The position numbers were made by a program, and so were the translations under genes. From contig CBDIHL010000044.1 in NCBI GenBank assembly GCA_965279125.1, positions 186,001 to 250,000 of the forward strand: DNA of 64,000 bases. Reading direction: 5' to 3'. The notes beneath the pieces were generated by a model. That model ran no database searches. It worked only from the letters and a program-made list of their open reading frames with translations, and was not told the DNA's origin. Each line of letters starts with the position of its first letter. Position 1 is the first letter of the stretch. The stretch comes from Dinoroseobacter sp965279125. GTDB lineage: Bacteria; Pseudomonadota; Alphaproteobacteria; Rhodobacterales; Rhodobacteraceae. This document shows, in pieces, positions 35,405 to 44,081 of the stretch.

Positions 35405-35915
35405 GCTCGCGAGCCTCCTGCTGGCGCTCGTCCTGGCGGGCCCAAGCTCCGCGCAAACGGTCGAGGAGTACAAATTCGTCGTCCATCTGATGAACCGCCT
35501 GCAAGGGCCGAGCTTTGCGCAAAGCCGCGAATATTGCGGGTTTGTGATCCGTGACGCGCGCGACAAGATCACCACCGGCCAGATCAGCCCGGGCACGACG
35601 GATCGTTGCGGGCCGATCCGCCCGGACACGGGCGAAGTGTTGTCGAGTTTTCATACCCATGGCGGCTACACGGAGGTGCATTATAACGAGGTCCCCTCGG
35701 TCATCGACCTGCGCGGTGATATCGCCAGCCAAACCAACGGGTGGATTTCCACTCCAGGTGGGCGGCTGTGGTTCAATGATTGGCAGCGCGGAATTGCCCG
35801 GCAAATGTGTGGAGTTGGGTGCCTCAAACAGGACCCTGCTTTCGTGGCAGGCACCCATGGAAAGGTGGAACAGGTCTATACGCTCGACAAACTGATCCGG
35901 CTGATGGGGCCATAA
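35394..35915 (+). CDS. Secreted DUF4329 protein with JAMM-like motif (paralogue 1)
   Basis: A 173-residue protein with a signal peptide (ANRLASLLLALVLAGPSSAQ; cleavage near residue 20). The mature part resembles DUF4329. It shows the complete residue pattern of JAMM/MPN metalloproteases: E46 (REYCGF), H87-T-H89 (SFHTHGG) and S102-V-I-D105 (VPSVID). Four cysteines (C48, C72, C139, C143) could form disulfides in the periplasm. It starts inside the end of the ALDH16 gene (11-base overlap) and is followed 42 bases later by a paralogue with the same residues. Isopeptidase/deamidase-type activity is an inference. Confidence 0.8.
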   Translation: MANRLASLLLALVLAGPSSAQTVEEYKFVVHLMNRLQGPSFAQSREYCGFVIRDARDKITTGQISPGTTDRCGPIRPDTGEVLSSFHTHGGYTEVHYNEVPSVIDLRGDIASQTNGWISTPGGRLWFNDWQRGIARQMCGVGCLKQDPAFVAGTHGKVEQVYTLDKLIRLMGP

Positions 35916-35957
35916 ACGCGGCTTGACGAAAGGCAGCAAAGCGCGTTCATTTCGCCG

Positions 35958-36473
35958 ATGAAATACGCTTTGCTTTCCGTCTTCATCGCTCTGCCAGGCG
36001 CCGCTGTGGCCCAAGAGAATGACGAGATCCGCTTTGTCATGGGCCTTTTCGCGCAGATACAGCCGATCAGCTTTGCCGAGAACCGCGAATATTGTGGCTA
36101 TATCGGGCTTGATGATAACGACCGTTGGGTTTCGACCCCTGTGACGCGCGGCCAACGGGATGAATGCACGCCCGAATGGCCCGAGGATTTCGACCCATTC
36201 GCCTCGTTCCACACCCATGCTGGGTTCGACTTGGACGCCTATTCCGAAGTCCCTTCGGTCATCGATATCGAAGCGGACGAGGAAGAAGGCGTTGATGGGT
36301 GGGTGGCCACGCCAGGCGGGCGGCTTTGGTTCGTGGATACGACCGACATGGTTGTCAGCCAGATTTGCGGGACTGGCTGTCTGAACCAGGACCCCAAATT
36401 CGTAGAGGGCGCTATGGGCGTGATCGAGCAGTCCTATACCTATGAAGAAATGCTCGCGCTTGAGGCGCAGTAA
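35958..36473 (+). CDS. Secreted DUF4329 protein with JAMM-like motif (paralogue 2)
   Basis: A 171-residue paralogue of the previous gene, with signal peptide KYALLSVFIALPGAAVAQ (cleavage near residue 19). The pattern is again complete: E44 (REYCGY), H85-T-H87 (SFHTHAG) and S100-V-I-D103 (VPSVID). Cysteines C46, C70, C137 and C141 match those of paralogue 1. TPGGRLWF and the C-terminal GTGCLNQDPKFVEG segment are shared. It differs in an acidic insert (EADEEEG near 105). A tandem duplication followed by divergence is the simplest reading. It ends three bases before a convergent DUF1523 gene. Confidence 0.8.
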   Translation: MKYALLSVFIALPGAAVAQENDEIRFVMGLFAQIQPISFAENREYCGYIGLDDNDRWVSTPVTRGQRDECTPEWPEDFDPFASFHTHAGFDLDAYSEVPSVIDIEADEEEGVDGWVATPGGRLWFVDTTDMVVSQICGTGCLNQDPKFVEGAMGVIEQSYTYEEMLALEAQ

Positions 36474-36476
36474 GGC

Positions 36477-37118
36477 TTACGTTTTCTTACGCCGAAACTT
36501 CGCCAGCATCCGATCCCGAAAGTTATCCGCGCGCTCGTCTGCATTGTCGATGGCGATGGTGATGCCGTCGACAATCGGCTCGATCCGCGCTTGGTGAAAG
36601 CGGTCCCAGAGCCGCCAGAGCCATGCAATCAAGGCCAGCAGGAAAATGATCAGGCCGATATTGAAATACGGGATCAACCGCACATCGGGACTGGCCACAG
36701 GGCGCACGCGCACAGCATTTGGGAAGGCGCTGAAAACCTCGGCACGCCAGCCATAATGCGTGATGACCACCCATTGCGGGTTGGCAGAGGTGCTGATCAG
36801 ATCCTGCGCCTCGGTATGCAGATTGCTGCTGTCGAGCTTGAAATACGGCGGCCACCCCCACCCTGTATCCTCGTTTCGGTAGACCCGGATTGCGCCATTT
36901 TCGGCCACAGTATTAATGAAACGCACATCGCGGCTGCCTGTCACCGCAGCGGCGCCTGTGTCCGGTTGCGCCCAGAAGATCGAGTTCTCGCCAAAATCAA
37001 TGCGTTGCACTTCGGTCCCGACGATCCGCACAACGTCGCGGTCGGGAAGCGTATAATGGAAGAAGGACGCCACAAGCGTCACCACAAGCGCCCAGAAGGT
37101 CCATTTGACATAGCGCAT
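36477..37118 (-). CDS. DUF1523-like membrane protein
   Basis: A 213-residue protein resembling DUF1523 proteins of Rhodobacteraceae. It has a membrane segment near the N-terminus (VKWTFWALVVTLVASFF), a periplasmic domain of about 125 residues (FINTVAENGAIRVYRNEDTG, PQWVVITHYGWR), a second membrane segment near residue 158 (FNIGLIIFLLALIAWLW), and a basic cytoplasmic tail. Function unknown. The ATG at 37118 is preferred to a GTG one codon earlier. It follows a small membrane-protein gene after 14 bases, so the two form a pair. Confidence 0.78.
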   Translation of the reverse strand: MRYVKWTFWALVVTLVASFFHYTLPDRDVVRIVGTEVQRIDFGENSIFWAQPDTGAAAVTGSRDVRFINTVAENGAIRVYRNEDTGWGWPPYFKLDSSNLHTEAQDLISTSANPQWVVITHYGWRAEVFSAFPNAVRVRPVASPDVRLIPYFNIGLIIFLLALIAWLWRLWDRFHQARIEPIVDGITIAIDNADERADNFRDRMLAKFRRKKT

Positions 37119-37132
37119 CACAAAAAGCCCCC

Positions 37133-37399
37133 TCAGGCGATATTCACAAAATAGATCAAGGCCGCGATCAGCGCGGTGGGCAAAATATACACGCCCACGA
37201 TCAGTTTACGCCGCATCGCGCGATTGTGCACCTTCATCTCGCGCTCCAGGTAGGTTTCCCAATCAATACGCGTGTCCTGCTTTTCCCACGCATCGCGCGC
37301 CTCTTTCAGCGCAATCTGGCGCAGCACGAAGGACATCACCAGATACAGCAGGGTGAGGATCACGAATAACAGGGCAAACAGGCGCAGAACGGCAAACAT
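37133..37399 (-). CDS. Small membrane protein, 88 residues
   Basis: An unrecognised 88-residue protein with two hydrophobic segments, FAVLRLFALLFVILTLLYLV at the start and LIVGVYILPTALIAALIYFV at the end, joined by a charged stretch (ALKEARDAWEKQDTRIDWE). AGGAGAG precedes the ATG at 37399. It is encoded directly upstream of the DUF1523-like gene and likely works with it at the inner membrane. A longer reading of the frame adds 28 residues with no support. Confidence 0.7.
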   Translation of the reverse strand: MFAVLRLFALLFVILTLLYLVMSFVLRQIALKEARDAWEKQDTRIDWETYLEREMKVHNRAMRRKLIVGVYILPTALIAALIYFVNIA

Positions 37400-37497
37400 T
37401 GGGCTCTCCTTCTTTGTGCTCCATATAGGGTGTTTGGGGGCGAGAACAGAGGGGCCGTCTCTTGCACCTCCCCTGCGCTTCACCTTAGCCTTGCCCC

Positions 37498-38772
37498 ATG
37501 ACCGAAACCGCCCTTCTTGCCGCGATTGCCGCGCGCCGCGACGACCTTGTGGCCCTGACCCAAGACCTGATCCGCATTCCGACGCTGAACCCGCCGGGGC
37601 GCAATTACCGCGAGATTTGCACGTATCTGGCCGAGCGTCTTGGCCCCAAGGGCTTCGCGATCCAGATGATCCGGGCCGAAGGGGCGCCTGCCGATAGCGA
37701 CGCCTATCCCCGCTGGAACATCATTGCGCGGCATGAAGGGGCGCGCCCCGGCGAATGTGTGCATTTCAACAGCCACCACGATGTGGTCGAGGTCGGCCAT
37801 GGCTGGACCGTCGATCCGTTCGGGGGCGAGGTGAAAGATGGGCGCATCTATGGGCGCGGCGCGTGCGATATGAAAGGCGGGCTCGCCGCCAGCATCATCG
37901 CCGCCGAGGCCTTCATCGAGACCTATCCAGACTATGCGGGTGCGGTCGAGATTAGCGCCACAGCGGATGAGGAATCCGGTGGCTTCGGCGGTGTCGCCTA
38001 TCTGGCCGAGAAGGGTCATTTCGATCCCGACCGCGTGCAACACGTCATCATCCCCGAGCCGCTCAATAAGGACCGTATCTGCCTTGGTCATCGCGGGGTC
38101 TGGTGGGCGGAGGTCGAAACAAAAGGCCGGATCGCGCATGGCTCCATGCCCTTTCTAGGGGACTCAGCTATCCGCCATATGGGCGCGGTGCTGCACGAGA
38201 TTGAAACGGTGCTCTACCCGCTGCTGGCCACCAAAACCACTGCGATGCCCGTGGTGCCCGAGGGCGCGCGGCAATCAACGCTGAACATCAATTCCGTCCA
38301 TGGGGGCGAGCCTGAGCAAGACCCCAACTACACCGGATTGCCCGCGCCGTGCGTGGCGGATCGGTGTCGCATCATTCTCGACCGCCGCTTCCTGATCGAG
38401 GAAGACATCACAGAGGTCAAAGCCGAGATCACCCGCCTGCTGGAGACCGTCAAAGCCGAGCGCCCCAGTTTCGAGTATGAAATCCGCGAGCTGTTCGAGG
38501 TCCATCCCACCATGACTGACAAAGACGCGCCCGTGGTCCGGTCCACCGCGGCGGCTATCGAGCGTGTGCTTGCGCGACAGCCCGACTACGTGGTCAGCCC
38601 CGGCACCTATGATCAAAAGCATATCGACCGGATTGGGCGGCTGAAGAACTGCATCGCCTATGGGCCGGGCATCCTGGATCTGGCCCATCAACCGGACGAA
38701 TGGGTGGGCATTCAGGACATGGAAGACAGCGCCGGGGTTATGGCGCTGGTCCTGGCGGACTTGCTGGGCTGA
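37498..38772 (+). CDS. M20 family deacylase (ArgE/DapE-like)
   Basis: A 424-residue zinc-dependent amidohydrolase of the acetylornithine deacetylase/succinyl-diaminopimelate desuccinylase group. Metal ligands are visible in HFNSHHDVVEVG near residue 93, GRGACDMKGG near 118, and TADEESGGFGG with the catalytic glutamate pair near 158; a further ligand lies in SPGTYDQKHIDRIG near the C-terminus. It precedes a dipeptide-type transporter and an aldehyde dehydrogenase, so a catabolic N-acyl substrate imported from outside is likelier than arginine or lysine synthesis. Confidence 0.88.
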   Translation: MTETALLAAIAARRDDLVALTQDLIRIPTLNPPGRNYREICTYLAERLGPKGFAIQMIRAEGAPADSDAYPRWNIIARHEGARPGECVHFNSHHDVVEVGHGWTVDPFGGEVKDGRIYGRGACDMKGGLAASIIAAEAFIETYPDYAGAVEISATADEESGGFGGVAYLAEKGHFDPDRVQHVIIPEPLNKDRICLGHRGVWWAEVETKGRIAHGSMPFLGDSAIRHMGAVLHEIETVLYPLLATKTTAMPVVPEGARQSTLNINSVHGGEPEQDPNYTGLPAPCVADRCRIILDRRFLIEEDITEVKAEITRLLETVKAERPSFEYEIRELFEVHPTMTDKDAPVVRSTAAAIERVLARQPDYVVSPGTYDQKHIDRIGRLKNCIAYGPGILDLAHQPDEWVGIQDMEDSAGVMALVLADLLG

Positions 38773-38796
38773 CGTCGCGCAAAGCTGCGTCCGAAG

Positions 38797-38988
38797 TCAG
38801 ACCAGGAACCCCAGATGACGCAGGACCTCGCCCGCAGAGGTCTCAACGCCATGGGTCAGCACCACATCATTGAGGTCGCGCACAAGCGTAGACAATTGGC
38901 GTTCGCGGGTCAGTGTTTCCACCAGATCGGCTATCTGTTCAGGGCCTAGCCCCAAGATATAGTCCGGAGAGGGCAAAGTATCGGTCAT
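38797..38988 (-). CDS. Small hypothetical protein, 63 residues
   Basis: A short leftward gene encoding a mostly helical soluble peptide (SPDYILGLGPEQIADLVETL, then RERQLSTLVRDLNDVVLTHG). The frame is open for much longer, but upstream it is antisense to the binding-protein gene and looks non-coding; the ATG at 38988 begins the helical section. No strong Shine-Dalgarno is visible. It ends 24 bases from the convergent deacylase gene, fitting the tail-to-tail packing seen elsewhere. I recall similar tiny proteins in roseobacters but no function. Confidence 0.5.
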   Translation of the reverse strand: MTDTLPSPDYILGLGPEQIADLVETLTRERQLSTLVRDLNDVVLTHGVETSAGEVLRHLGFLV

Positions 38989-39141
38989 TTGGCAGCGGTC
39001 CCGAATCTGTAGCAATACGTTAACCTTATCGGCTCCGGGCCCGTCGCCCCAATACTTTATCTGCGACACTCTTGGCTTGCCCGATGCCTGCGCCGCCCCT
39101 ACGCTCCTCTCCAAGAATCCGCCGATAGGGAGGCCCTCGAC

Positions 39142-40608
39142 ATGCTCAACCACCTCAAACTGACCGCTTGCGCGCTGGCATTGATGACCGCGCCCGCGCT
39201 CGCCCAGCAAACCGATATCACCATCGGAATGGTGCTTGAGCCGCCGAACCTCGACCCGACCGGGGGGGCAGCGGCCGCGATTGATGAAGTGGTCTATGCC
39301 AATGTGTTCGAGGGTTTGACGCGCTTTGGCTCTGACGGATCGGTCAATGCCGGGCTGGCGGAAAGTTGGGAGATTTCCGAAGACGGGATGACCTACACCT
39401 TCAAGCTGCGCGACGGCGTGATGTTCCATGACGGCACCACGATGGACGCGGAAGACGTGAAATTCAGCCTCGACCGCGCGCGCGCGGAAGACAGCACCAA
39501 CGCGCAAAAGCCGCTCTTTGGGGCGATTTCCGAGGTGACGGTGGTCGATCCGTTGACCGTGCAAGTGGACCTCAGCGCCCCCACCGGCGCGTTCCTGTTC
39601 AACATGGCATGGGGAGATGCGGTGATCGTCGCACCCGAATCCGCCGATACACTCGCCACAAACCCCATCGGCACCGGACCGTTCAAATTCGCCGAATGGG
39701 TCCAGGGCGACCGGGTGGAGCTGGTCGCGAACCCCGACTATTGGGGCGAGGCCCCGGCGCTGAGCGAAGCGACCTTCAAGTTCATCTCCGACCCCACGGC
39801 GGCCTTTGCATCGATGATGGCTGGCGATGTGGACGCCTTCCCGAACTTCCCCGCGCCCGAGACCCTGCGCCAGTTGGAGGCGGATCCGCGCTTTTCGGTC
39901 ATCGTCGGCTCGACCGAGGGCGAAACGATCCTGTCCACCAACAATGCCAATGTGACGGATCTGCGCGTGCGCAAAGCCATCGCCCACGCGATCAACCGCC
40001 AGGACATTATCGACGGCGCGATGTTCGGCTATGGCACGCCGATCGGCACGCATTTCGCGCCGCATAATCCCGATTACGTCGATCTGACCGGGAACTCCGC
40101 CTATGATCCGGACAGGGCGCGCGCGCTTCTGGCCGAGGCTGGGGTCAGCGATCTGACGCTGCGGCTTGCCTTGCCGCCGCCCTCCTACGCGCGGCGCGGC
40201 GGCGAGATCATCGCGGCGCAATTGCGCGAGGTCGGTATCCAAACCGAGATCAGCAATGTCGAATGGGCGCAATGGATCGAGCAGGTCTTTACCGGCAAGG
40301 ATTTCGATCTGACCATCGTTAGCCATACCGAGCCTGCCGATATCGGAATCTACGCGCGGCCTGACTACTACTTCCAATACGACAACCCCGCGTTTCAGGA
40401 GCTGAACGCAACTCTCGAAGTCACCGCCGATCCGGCTGAGCGCAGCGCCTTGATGGCGCAGATGCAAACGATGATCTCCGAGGATTACGTCAACGGCTAT
40501 CTGTTCCAACTTGCAAAAACCGGGGTGGCCAATGCCAATATCGAAGGCCTGTGGGAGAACTCGCCGACCCAGGCCAATGATCTGACATCCGTGCGTTGGA
40601 CACAATAA
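39142..40608 (+). CDS. ABC transporter substrate-binding protein, family 5
   Basis: A 488-residue periplasmic binding protein of the dipeptide/oligopeptide family with a signal peptide (LKLTACALALMTAPALAQ, cleavage near residue 22). The SBP_bac_5 features include ESWEISEDGMTYTFKLRDGV near residue 75 and VRKAIAHAINRQDIIDGAMF near residue 275. GGGAGG precedes the ATG. A strong hairpin follows the gene, so it is probably made in excess over the permeases. Substrate unknown; the M20 deacylase upstream hints at an N-acylated compound or peptide. Confidence 0.92.
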   Translation: MLNHLKLTACALALMTAPALAQQTDITIGMVLEPPNLDPTGGAAAAIDEVVYANVFEGLTRFGSDGSVNAGLAESWEISEDGMTYTFKLRDGVMFHDGTTMDAEDVKFSLDRARAEDSTNAQKPLFGAISEVTVVDPLTVQVDLSAPTGAFLFNMAWGDAVIVAPESADTLATNPIGTGPFKFAEWVQGDRVELVANPDYWGEAPALSEATFKFISDPTAAFASMMAGDVDAFPNFPAPETLRQLEADPRFSVIVGSTEGETILSTNNANVTDLRVRKAIAHAINRQDIIDGAMFGYGTPIGTHFAPHNPDYVDLTGNSAYDPDRARALLAEAGVSDLTLRLALPPPSYARRGGEIIAAQLREVGIQTEISNVEWAQWIEQVFTGKDFDLTIVSHTEPADIGIYARPDYYFQYDNPAFQELNATLEVTADPAERSALMAQMQTMISEDYVNGYLFQLAKTGVANANIEGLWENSPTQANDLTSVRWTQ

Positions 40609-40630
40609 TCCACCGCACCCATTAACCTTA

Positions 40631-40678
40631 ACGGGCGCGCGCTGATCCTCCAGCCCGCGCCCGTCTCGTTGCTTTTTC
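40631..40678 (+). terminator. Strong hairpin with T-run after the binding-protein gene
   Basis: ACGGGCGCGCGCTG pairs with CAGCCCGCGCCCGT (13 of 14 positions), loop ATCCTC, followed by CTCGTTGCTTTTTC. It lies 22 bases after the binding-protein stop and before the permeases. Partial read-through would give the uneven expression usual for ABC importers. Confidence 0.8.
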
Positions 40679-40696
40679 AAATATCCAAATCCCGCC
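40668..40696 (-). repeat. Short dispersed intergenic element (copy 4)
   Basis: On the minus strand it reads GGCGGGATTTGGATATTTGA followed by AAAAGCAAC, closely resembling 8401-8425. It overlaps the T-run of the terminator before it. Confidence 0.4.
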
Positions 40697-40735
40697 CTAT
40701 GGACCCAGCCCCGGCACCCGCCTAGGCTCGGCCAC

Positions 40736-41683
40736 ATGGCCCGTTTCCTCCTGACCCGATTGACCTCGCTTGTGTTGACGCTTCTGGCGGCCAGCGTGGT
40801 GATCTTTCTGGTGATCGAGGTCGTGCCCGGTGATGTGGCCGCCGTCATGCTGGGGATGAACGCAACCCCCGAAGCCGTCGCCGCCTTGCGCGAACAACTT
40901 GGCCTGAACGATCCCGCATATCTGCGCTATCTGTCTTGGATCACTGGGCTTTTTGTCGGTGACTTCGGTCTGTCGCATACCTACCGGGTGCCCGTGGCCG
41001 AGCTGATCGCGGACCGGCTTTGGGTGTCCTTGCCGCTGGCAATCTATGCGCTCGCGCTCTCGACCGTGATTGCCATTCCCATCGGCCTGATCGCCGCAAC
41101 CCGCGCCGGGAAACCTGCCGATACGGGCATCATGGGGTTAACCCAACTTGGCATTGCAGTGCCCAATTTCTGGTTCGCGATGTTCCTCGTTCTGATCTTT
41201 GCGATAAATCTGCGCTGGTTTCCGTCGGGGGGCTTTCCGGGATGGGACGAAGGCATAGGCAAGGGCATTGTCGCATTAACCTTACCGGCCATCGCCCTTG
41301 CGGTGCAGCAAGCCAGCATCATGGCGCGCGTCACACGCTCGGCCACGCTGGAAACGCTCGGCCAGGATTACATCCGCACCGCACGCGCCAAGGGCCTGTC
41401 GCGCCGCCAGACTGTCATGCGCCATGCGCTCAGAAATGCCCTGATCCCCGTGTTAACCATTCTTGGTCTTCAGTTTAGCTTTTTGCTGGCTGGCGCGATC
41501 ATCATCGAGAACGTCTTTTTTCTACCTGGCCTCGGGCGCTTGATCTTCCAGGCCATCACCCAAAACGACCTGATCGTGGTGAAATCAGTGGTCATGATCC
41601 TCGTCTTCGCGATCGTAAGCGTGAACTTCCTCGTCGACATCGCCTACGCGGTCGTAGACCCACGCCTGAGGCATGGCACATGA
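40736..41683 (+). CDS. ABC transporter permease, DppB type
   Basis: A 315-residue inner-membrane permease. LTRLTSLVLTLLAASVVIFL forms the first membrane segment; EVVPGDVAAVMLGMNAT is the DppB-type periplasmic loop; and the EAA loop (TLETLGQDYIRTARAKGLSR) sits near residue 205. No strong ribosome binding site precedes the ATG. It overlaps the next permease by four bases (ATGA), so translation is coupled. Confidence 0.92.
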   Translation: MARFLLTRLTSLVLTLLAASVVIFLVIEVVPGDVAAVMLGMNATPEAVAALREQLGLNDPAYLRYLSWITGLFVGDFGLSHTYRVPVAELIADRLWVSLPLAIYALALSTVIAIPIGLIAATRAGKPADTGIMGLTQLGIAVPNFWFAMFLVLIFAINLRWFPSGGFPGWDEGIGKGIVALTLPAIALAVQQASIMARVTRSATLETLGQDYIRTARAKGLSRRQTVMRHALRNALIPVLTILGLQFSFLLAGAIIIENVFFLPGLGRLIFQAITQNDLIVVKSVVMILVFAIVSVNFLVDIAYAVVDPRLRHGT

Positions 41684-42495
41684 AACGCAACCTCATCCTC
41701 GGAGGTATGCTGTCGGCCATTTTCGCACTTGCGGCGCTGATCTCCTTCGCGTGGACGCCCTATGATGTGACCACGCTGAACATCTCCGGTAAACTCGTCC
41801 CGCCCTCAGCCGAGAACCTGCTTGGAACGGATCATTTCGGGCGCGACATGCTGTCGATGTTGATGGTTGGTGCCCGCATTTCCATTGCCGTCGCGCTTGC
41901 TGCCGTCGGCTTTGGTATCCTGCTTGGTGTGCCTCTGGGGCTGCTAGCCGCGTCGCATCGCGGATCGATGCTGGATGAATTTGTGATGCGAACCAATGAC
42001 TTGGTGTTTGCCTTTCCCAGCCTCGTCATCGCGATCCTGATCACCGCAGTTTTTGGCCCCTCGTTGTGGAATGCCATTCTGGCCATCGGCATTTTCAACG
42101 CGCCCGTCTTTGCCCGCGTCACCCGAGGGGCCGCGCTTAGCCTCTGGACGCTGGACTATATCATGGCCGCGCGGGTCGCCGGGAAAGGAGCCGTGCGGAT
42201 CAGCATCGAGCATATTTTGCCCAACATCGCGAACCTGCTGATCGTCCAGGCGACCATTCAGTTTGCGGTCGGAATTATCATCGAGGCAGGTCTCTCCTAT
42301 GTCGGTTTGGGGGCGCAGCCGCCCATTCCCAGCTGGGGTCGGATGCTGGCAGACAGCCAAACCATGATCTCATTCGCCCCCCATCTTGCGCTCTTTCCCG
42401 GTATCGCCATCGTCCTGATGGTGCTGGGTCTGAACCTGCTCGGCGACGGCCTTCGCGATGCGCTCGATCCCAAACTCAGGCGGGTGCGCGGTTGA
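41680..42495 (+). CDS. ABC transporter permease, DppC type
   Basis: A 271-residue inner-membrane permease, partner of the one before it. Features are the DppC-type GTDHFGRDMLSMLMVGARIS near residue 50, several membrane helices, and the EAA loop around RGAALSLWTLDYIMAARVAG near residue 150. It starts in an ATGA overlap with the first permease and ends in TTGA overlapping the start of the ATPase gene, so the three are translated as a unit. Confidence 0.92.
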   Translation: MKRNLILGGMLSAIFALAALISFAWTPYDVTTLNISGKLVPPSAENLLGTDHFGRDMLSMLMVGARISIAVALAAVGFGILLGVPLGLLAASHRGSMLDEFVMRTNDLVFAFPSLVIAILITAVFGPSLWNAILAIGIFNAPVFARVTRGAALSLWTLDYIMAARVAGKGAVRISIEHILPNIANLLIVQATIQFAVGIIIEAGLSYVGLGAQPPIPSWGRMLADSQTMISFAPHLALFPGIAIVLMVLGLNLLGDGLRDALDPKLRRVRG

Positions 42496-44081
42496 TTAAC
42501 CTTACCAATCTGTCCGTTAAGATTAACGACACACAGATCTTGTCTGATGTGTCGCTTAAAATCGGGCACGGCGAAGTCTTTGGCCTCGTCGGGGAAAGTG
42601 GGTCCGGCAAATCCATGACCGCCCTCGCAATGATGGGCCTGCTGCCCTCCGGGGGCGCGGCAGAAGGTTCCATCGCCCTCGATGACGAAGACCTGCTCAG
42701 CCTATCCGAGACCCAGATGTGCGACCGCAGGGGACGCCAATTGGGCATGATCTTCCAAGAGCCCATGACCGCCCTCAATCCAGTCCAAACCATCGGCGAT
42801 CAAGTCGCCGAAACCTTGATCATCCATGGGGTTGCCCAGCGGGCTGAGGCAATCACTATCGCGCGCGAACGCCTCCACCGCGTGGGTCTGCCGGAAGACC
42901 GTTTCCCGCTGTCGCGCTACCCCCATCAGTTATCCGGAGGGCAGCGGCAACGCGTCTGCATCGCCCTCGCGATAGCACTGCGCCCACGGCTCTTGATCGC
43001 AGACGAACCGACCACCGCGTTGGATGTCACCACACAGGCCGGCATCCTGGAGCTGCTGTTGGAATTGGTGCGCGACGAAGGGATGGCCTTGATGTTGATC
43101 ACCCACGACCTTGCCGTGACAGCCCAACTCGCCGACCGCGTCGCCGTGATGGAGCGCGGAAAAATCATCGAAGAAAACGCCACCCGCAAACTGTTCGAGA
43201 CCCGCGCGCACGCCTACACACGCGCGCTGTTCCAAGCGTCCACGCACCGGCCTCAGCGACACACGAAGCCGACCGAGGTTCCGCTGCTTAAGGTCTCAGG
43301 CGCGGTGCGTGACTATCGATTGCCCCGCAGGACAGTCTTCGGCAAAGCGCCATTATTCCGAGCGGTCAATCGCGTCAGCTTTGAGCTGAAGCGCGGCGAA
43401 AGCCTTGGTTTGGTTGGGGAATCTGGCTGCGGCAAATCTACCCTCACCCGTGCAATTCTGGGGCTGGAGCCCCTTCAAGACGGCCACATCACCCTAGAAG
43501 AGACCCCGGTGACGCCCACTATGCCCGGCGATTTGCGCCGTCGTATGCAAGTCGTTTTCCAAGACCCTTACGGCAGCTTCAACCCACGCCACACGGTCGA
43601 GCGTATCGTGTCAGAGCCGTTTCATCTGACTGGACGGCCGAGCGACGCGCGCGTCCAAATCGCCGAGGCCCTAGCGGATGTGGGGCTGCCTGAGGATGCC
43701 GCGCAAAAATACCCGCATGAGTTTTCCGGCGGTCAGCGCCAACGCATTGCGATTGCCCGAGCGCTGATCACGCGGCCCGAATTGATCCTCTTGGACGAGG
43801 CCGTCAGCGCGCTGGATGTCCGCGTCCGCGCTCAAGTCCTCGACCTGCTTGCGGACCTGCAACGCAAGCACAATCTCAGCTACCTTTTCGTCAGCCACGA
43901 CCTGAGCGTGGTGCGCCGGATCACCGACCGCGTTCTTGTCATGCGGCACGGGGAAATCGTCGAGGCCGGCGCGACCGAGGCGGTCTTTCAGTCCCCTGCC
44001 CACCCCTATACCAAGGCGCTGATTGCCGCCGCACCGACGATCCCCGAAGACTGGATTTATGGAGAGCAGAATGCTGGATGA
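42492..44081 (+). CDS. ABC transporter ATPase, two fused nucleotide-binding domains
   Basis: A 529-residue fused DppD/DppF-type ATPase. Domain one: Walker A GESGSGKSM near residue 36, signature LSGGQRQR, Walker B LLIADEP. Domain two: GESGCGKST near residue 313, FSGGQRQR, LILLDEA. The start codon appears to be TTG at 42492, overlapping the permease stop; no ATG is suitably placed. It is thus the second fused two-domain ATPase in the window, but its sequence is clearly distinct from that at 23163. The last 11 bases overlap the aldehyde dehydrogenase gene. Confidence 0.9.
   Translation: MINLTNLSVKINDTQILSDVSLKIGHGEVFGLVGESGSGKSMTALAMMGLLPSGGAAEGSIALDDEDLLSLSETQMCDRRGRQLGMIFQEPMTALNPVQTIGDQVAETLIIHGVAQRAEAITIARERLHRVGLPEDRFPLSRYPHQLSGGQRQRVCIALAIALRPRLLIADEPTTALDVTTQAGILELLLELVRDEGMALMLITHDLAVTAQLADRVAVMERGKIIEENATRKLFETRAHAYTRALFQASTHRPQRHTKPTEVPLLKVSGAVRDYRLPRRTVFGKAPLFRAVNRVSFELKRGESLGLVGESGCGKSTLTRAILGLEPLQDGHITLEETPVTPTMPGDLRRRMQVVFQDPYGSFNPRHTVERIVSEPFHLTGRPSDARVQIAEALADVGLPEDAAQKYPHEFSGGQRQRIAIARALITRPELILLDEAVSALDVRVRAQVLDLLADLQRKHNLSYLFVSHDLSVVRRITDRVLVMRHGEIVEAGATEAVFQSPAHPYTKALIAAAPTIPEDWIYGEQNAG

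Noticed and set aside
38797..40848. A 683-codon open frame antisense to the binding-protein gene
   Set aside because: Opposite-strand shadow of GC-rich coding sequence. The protein is arginine/glycine/histidine-rich without any family pattern, while the plus strand encodes a clear binding protein. Only its last 63 codons, beyond that gene, look coding.
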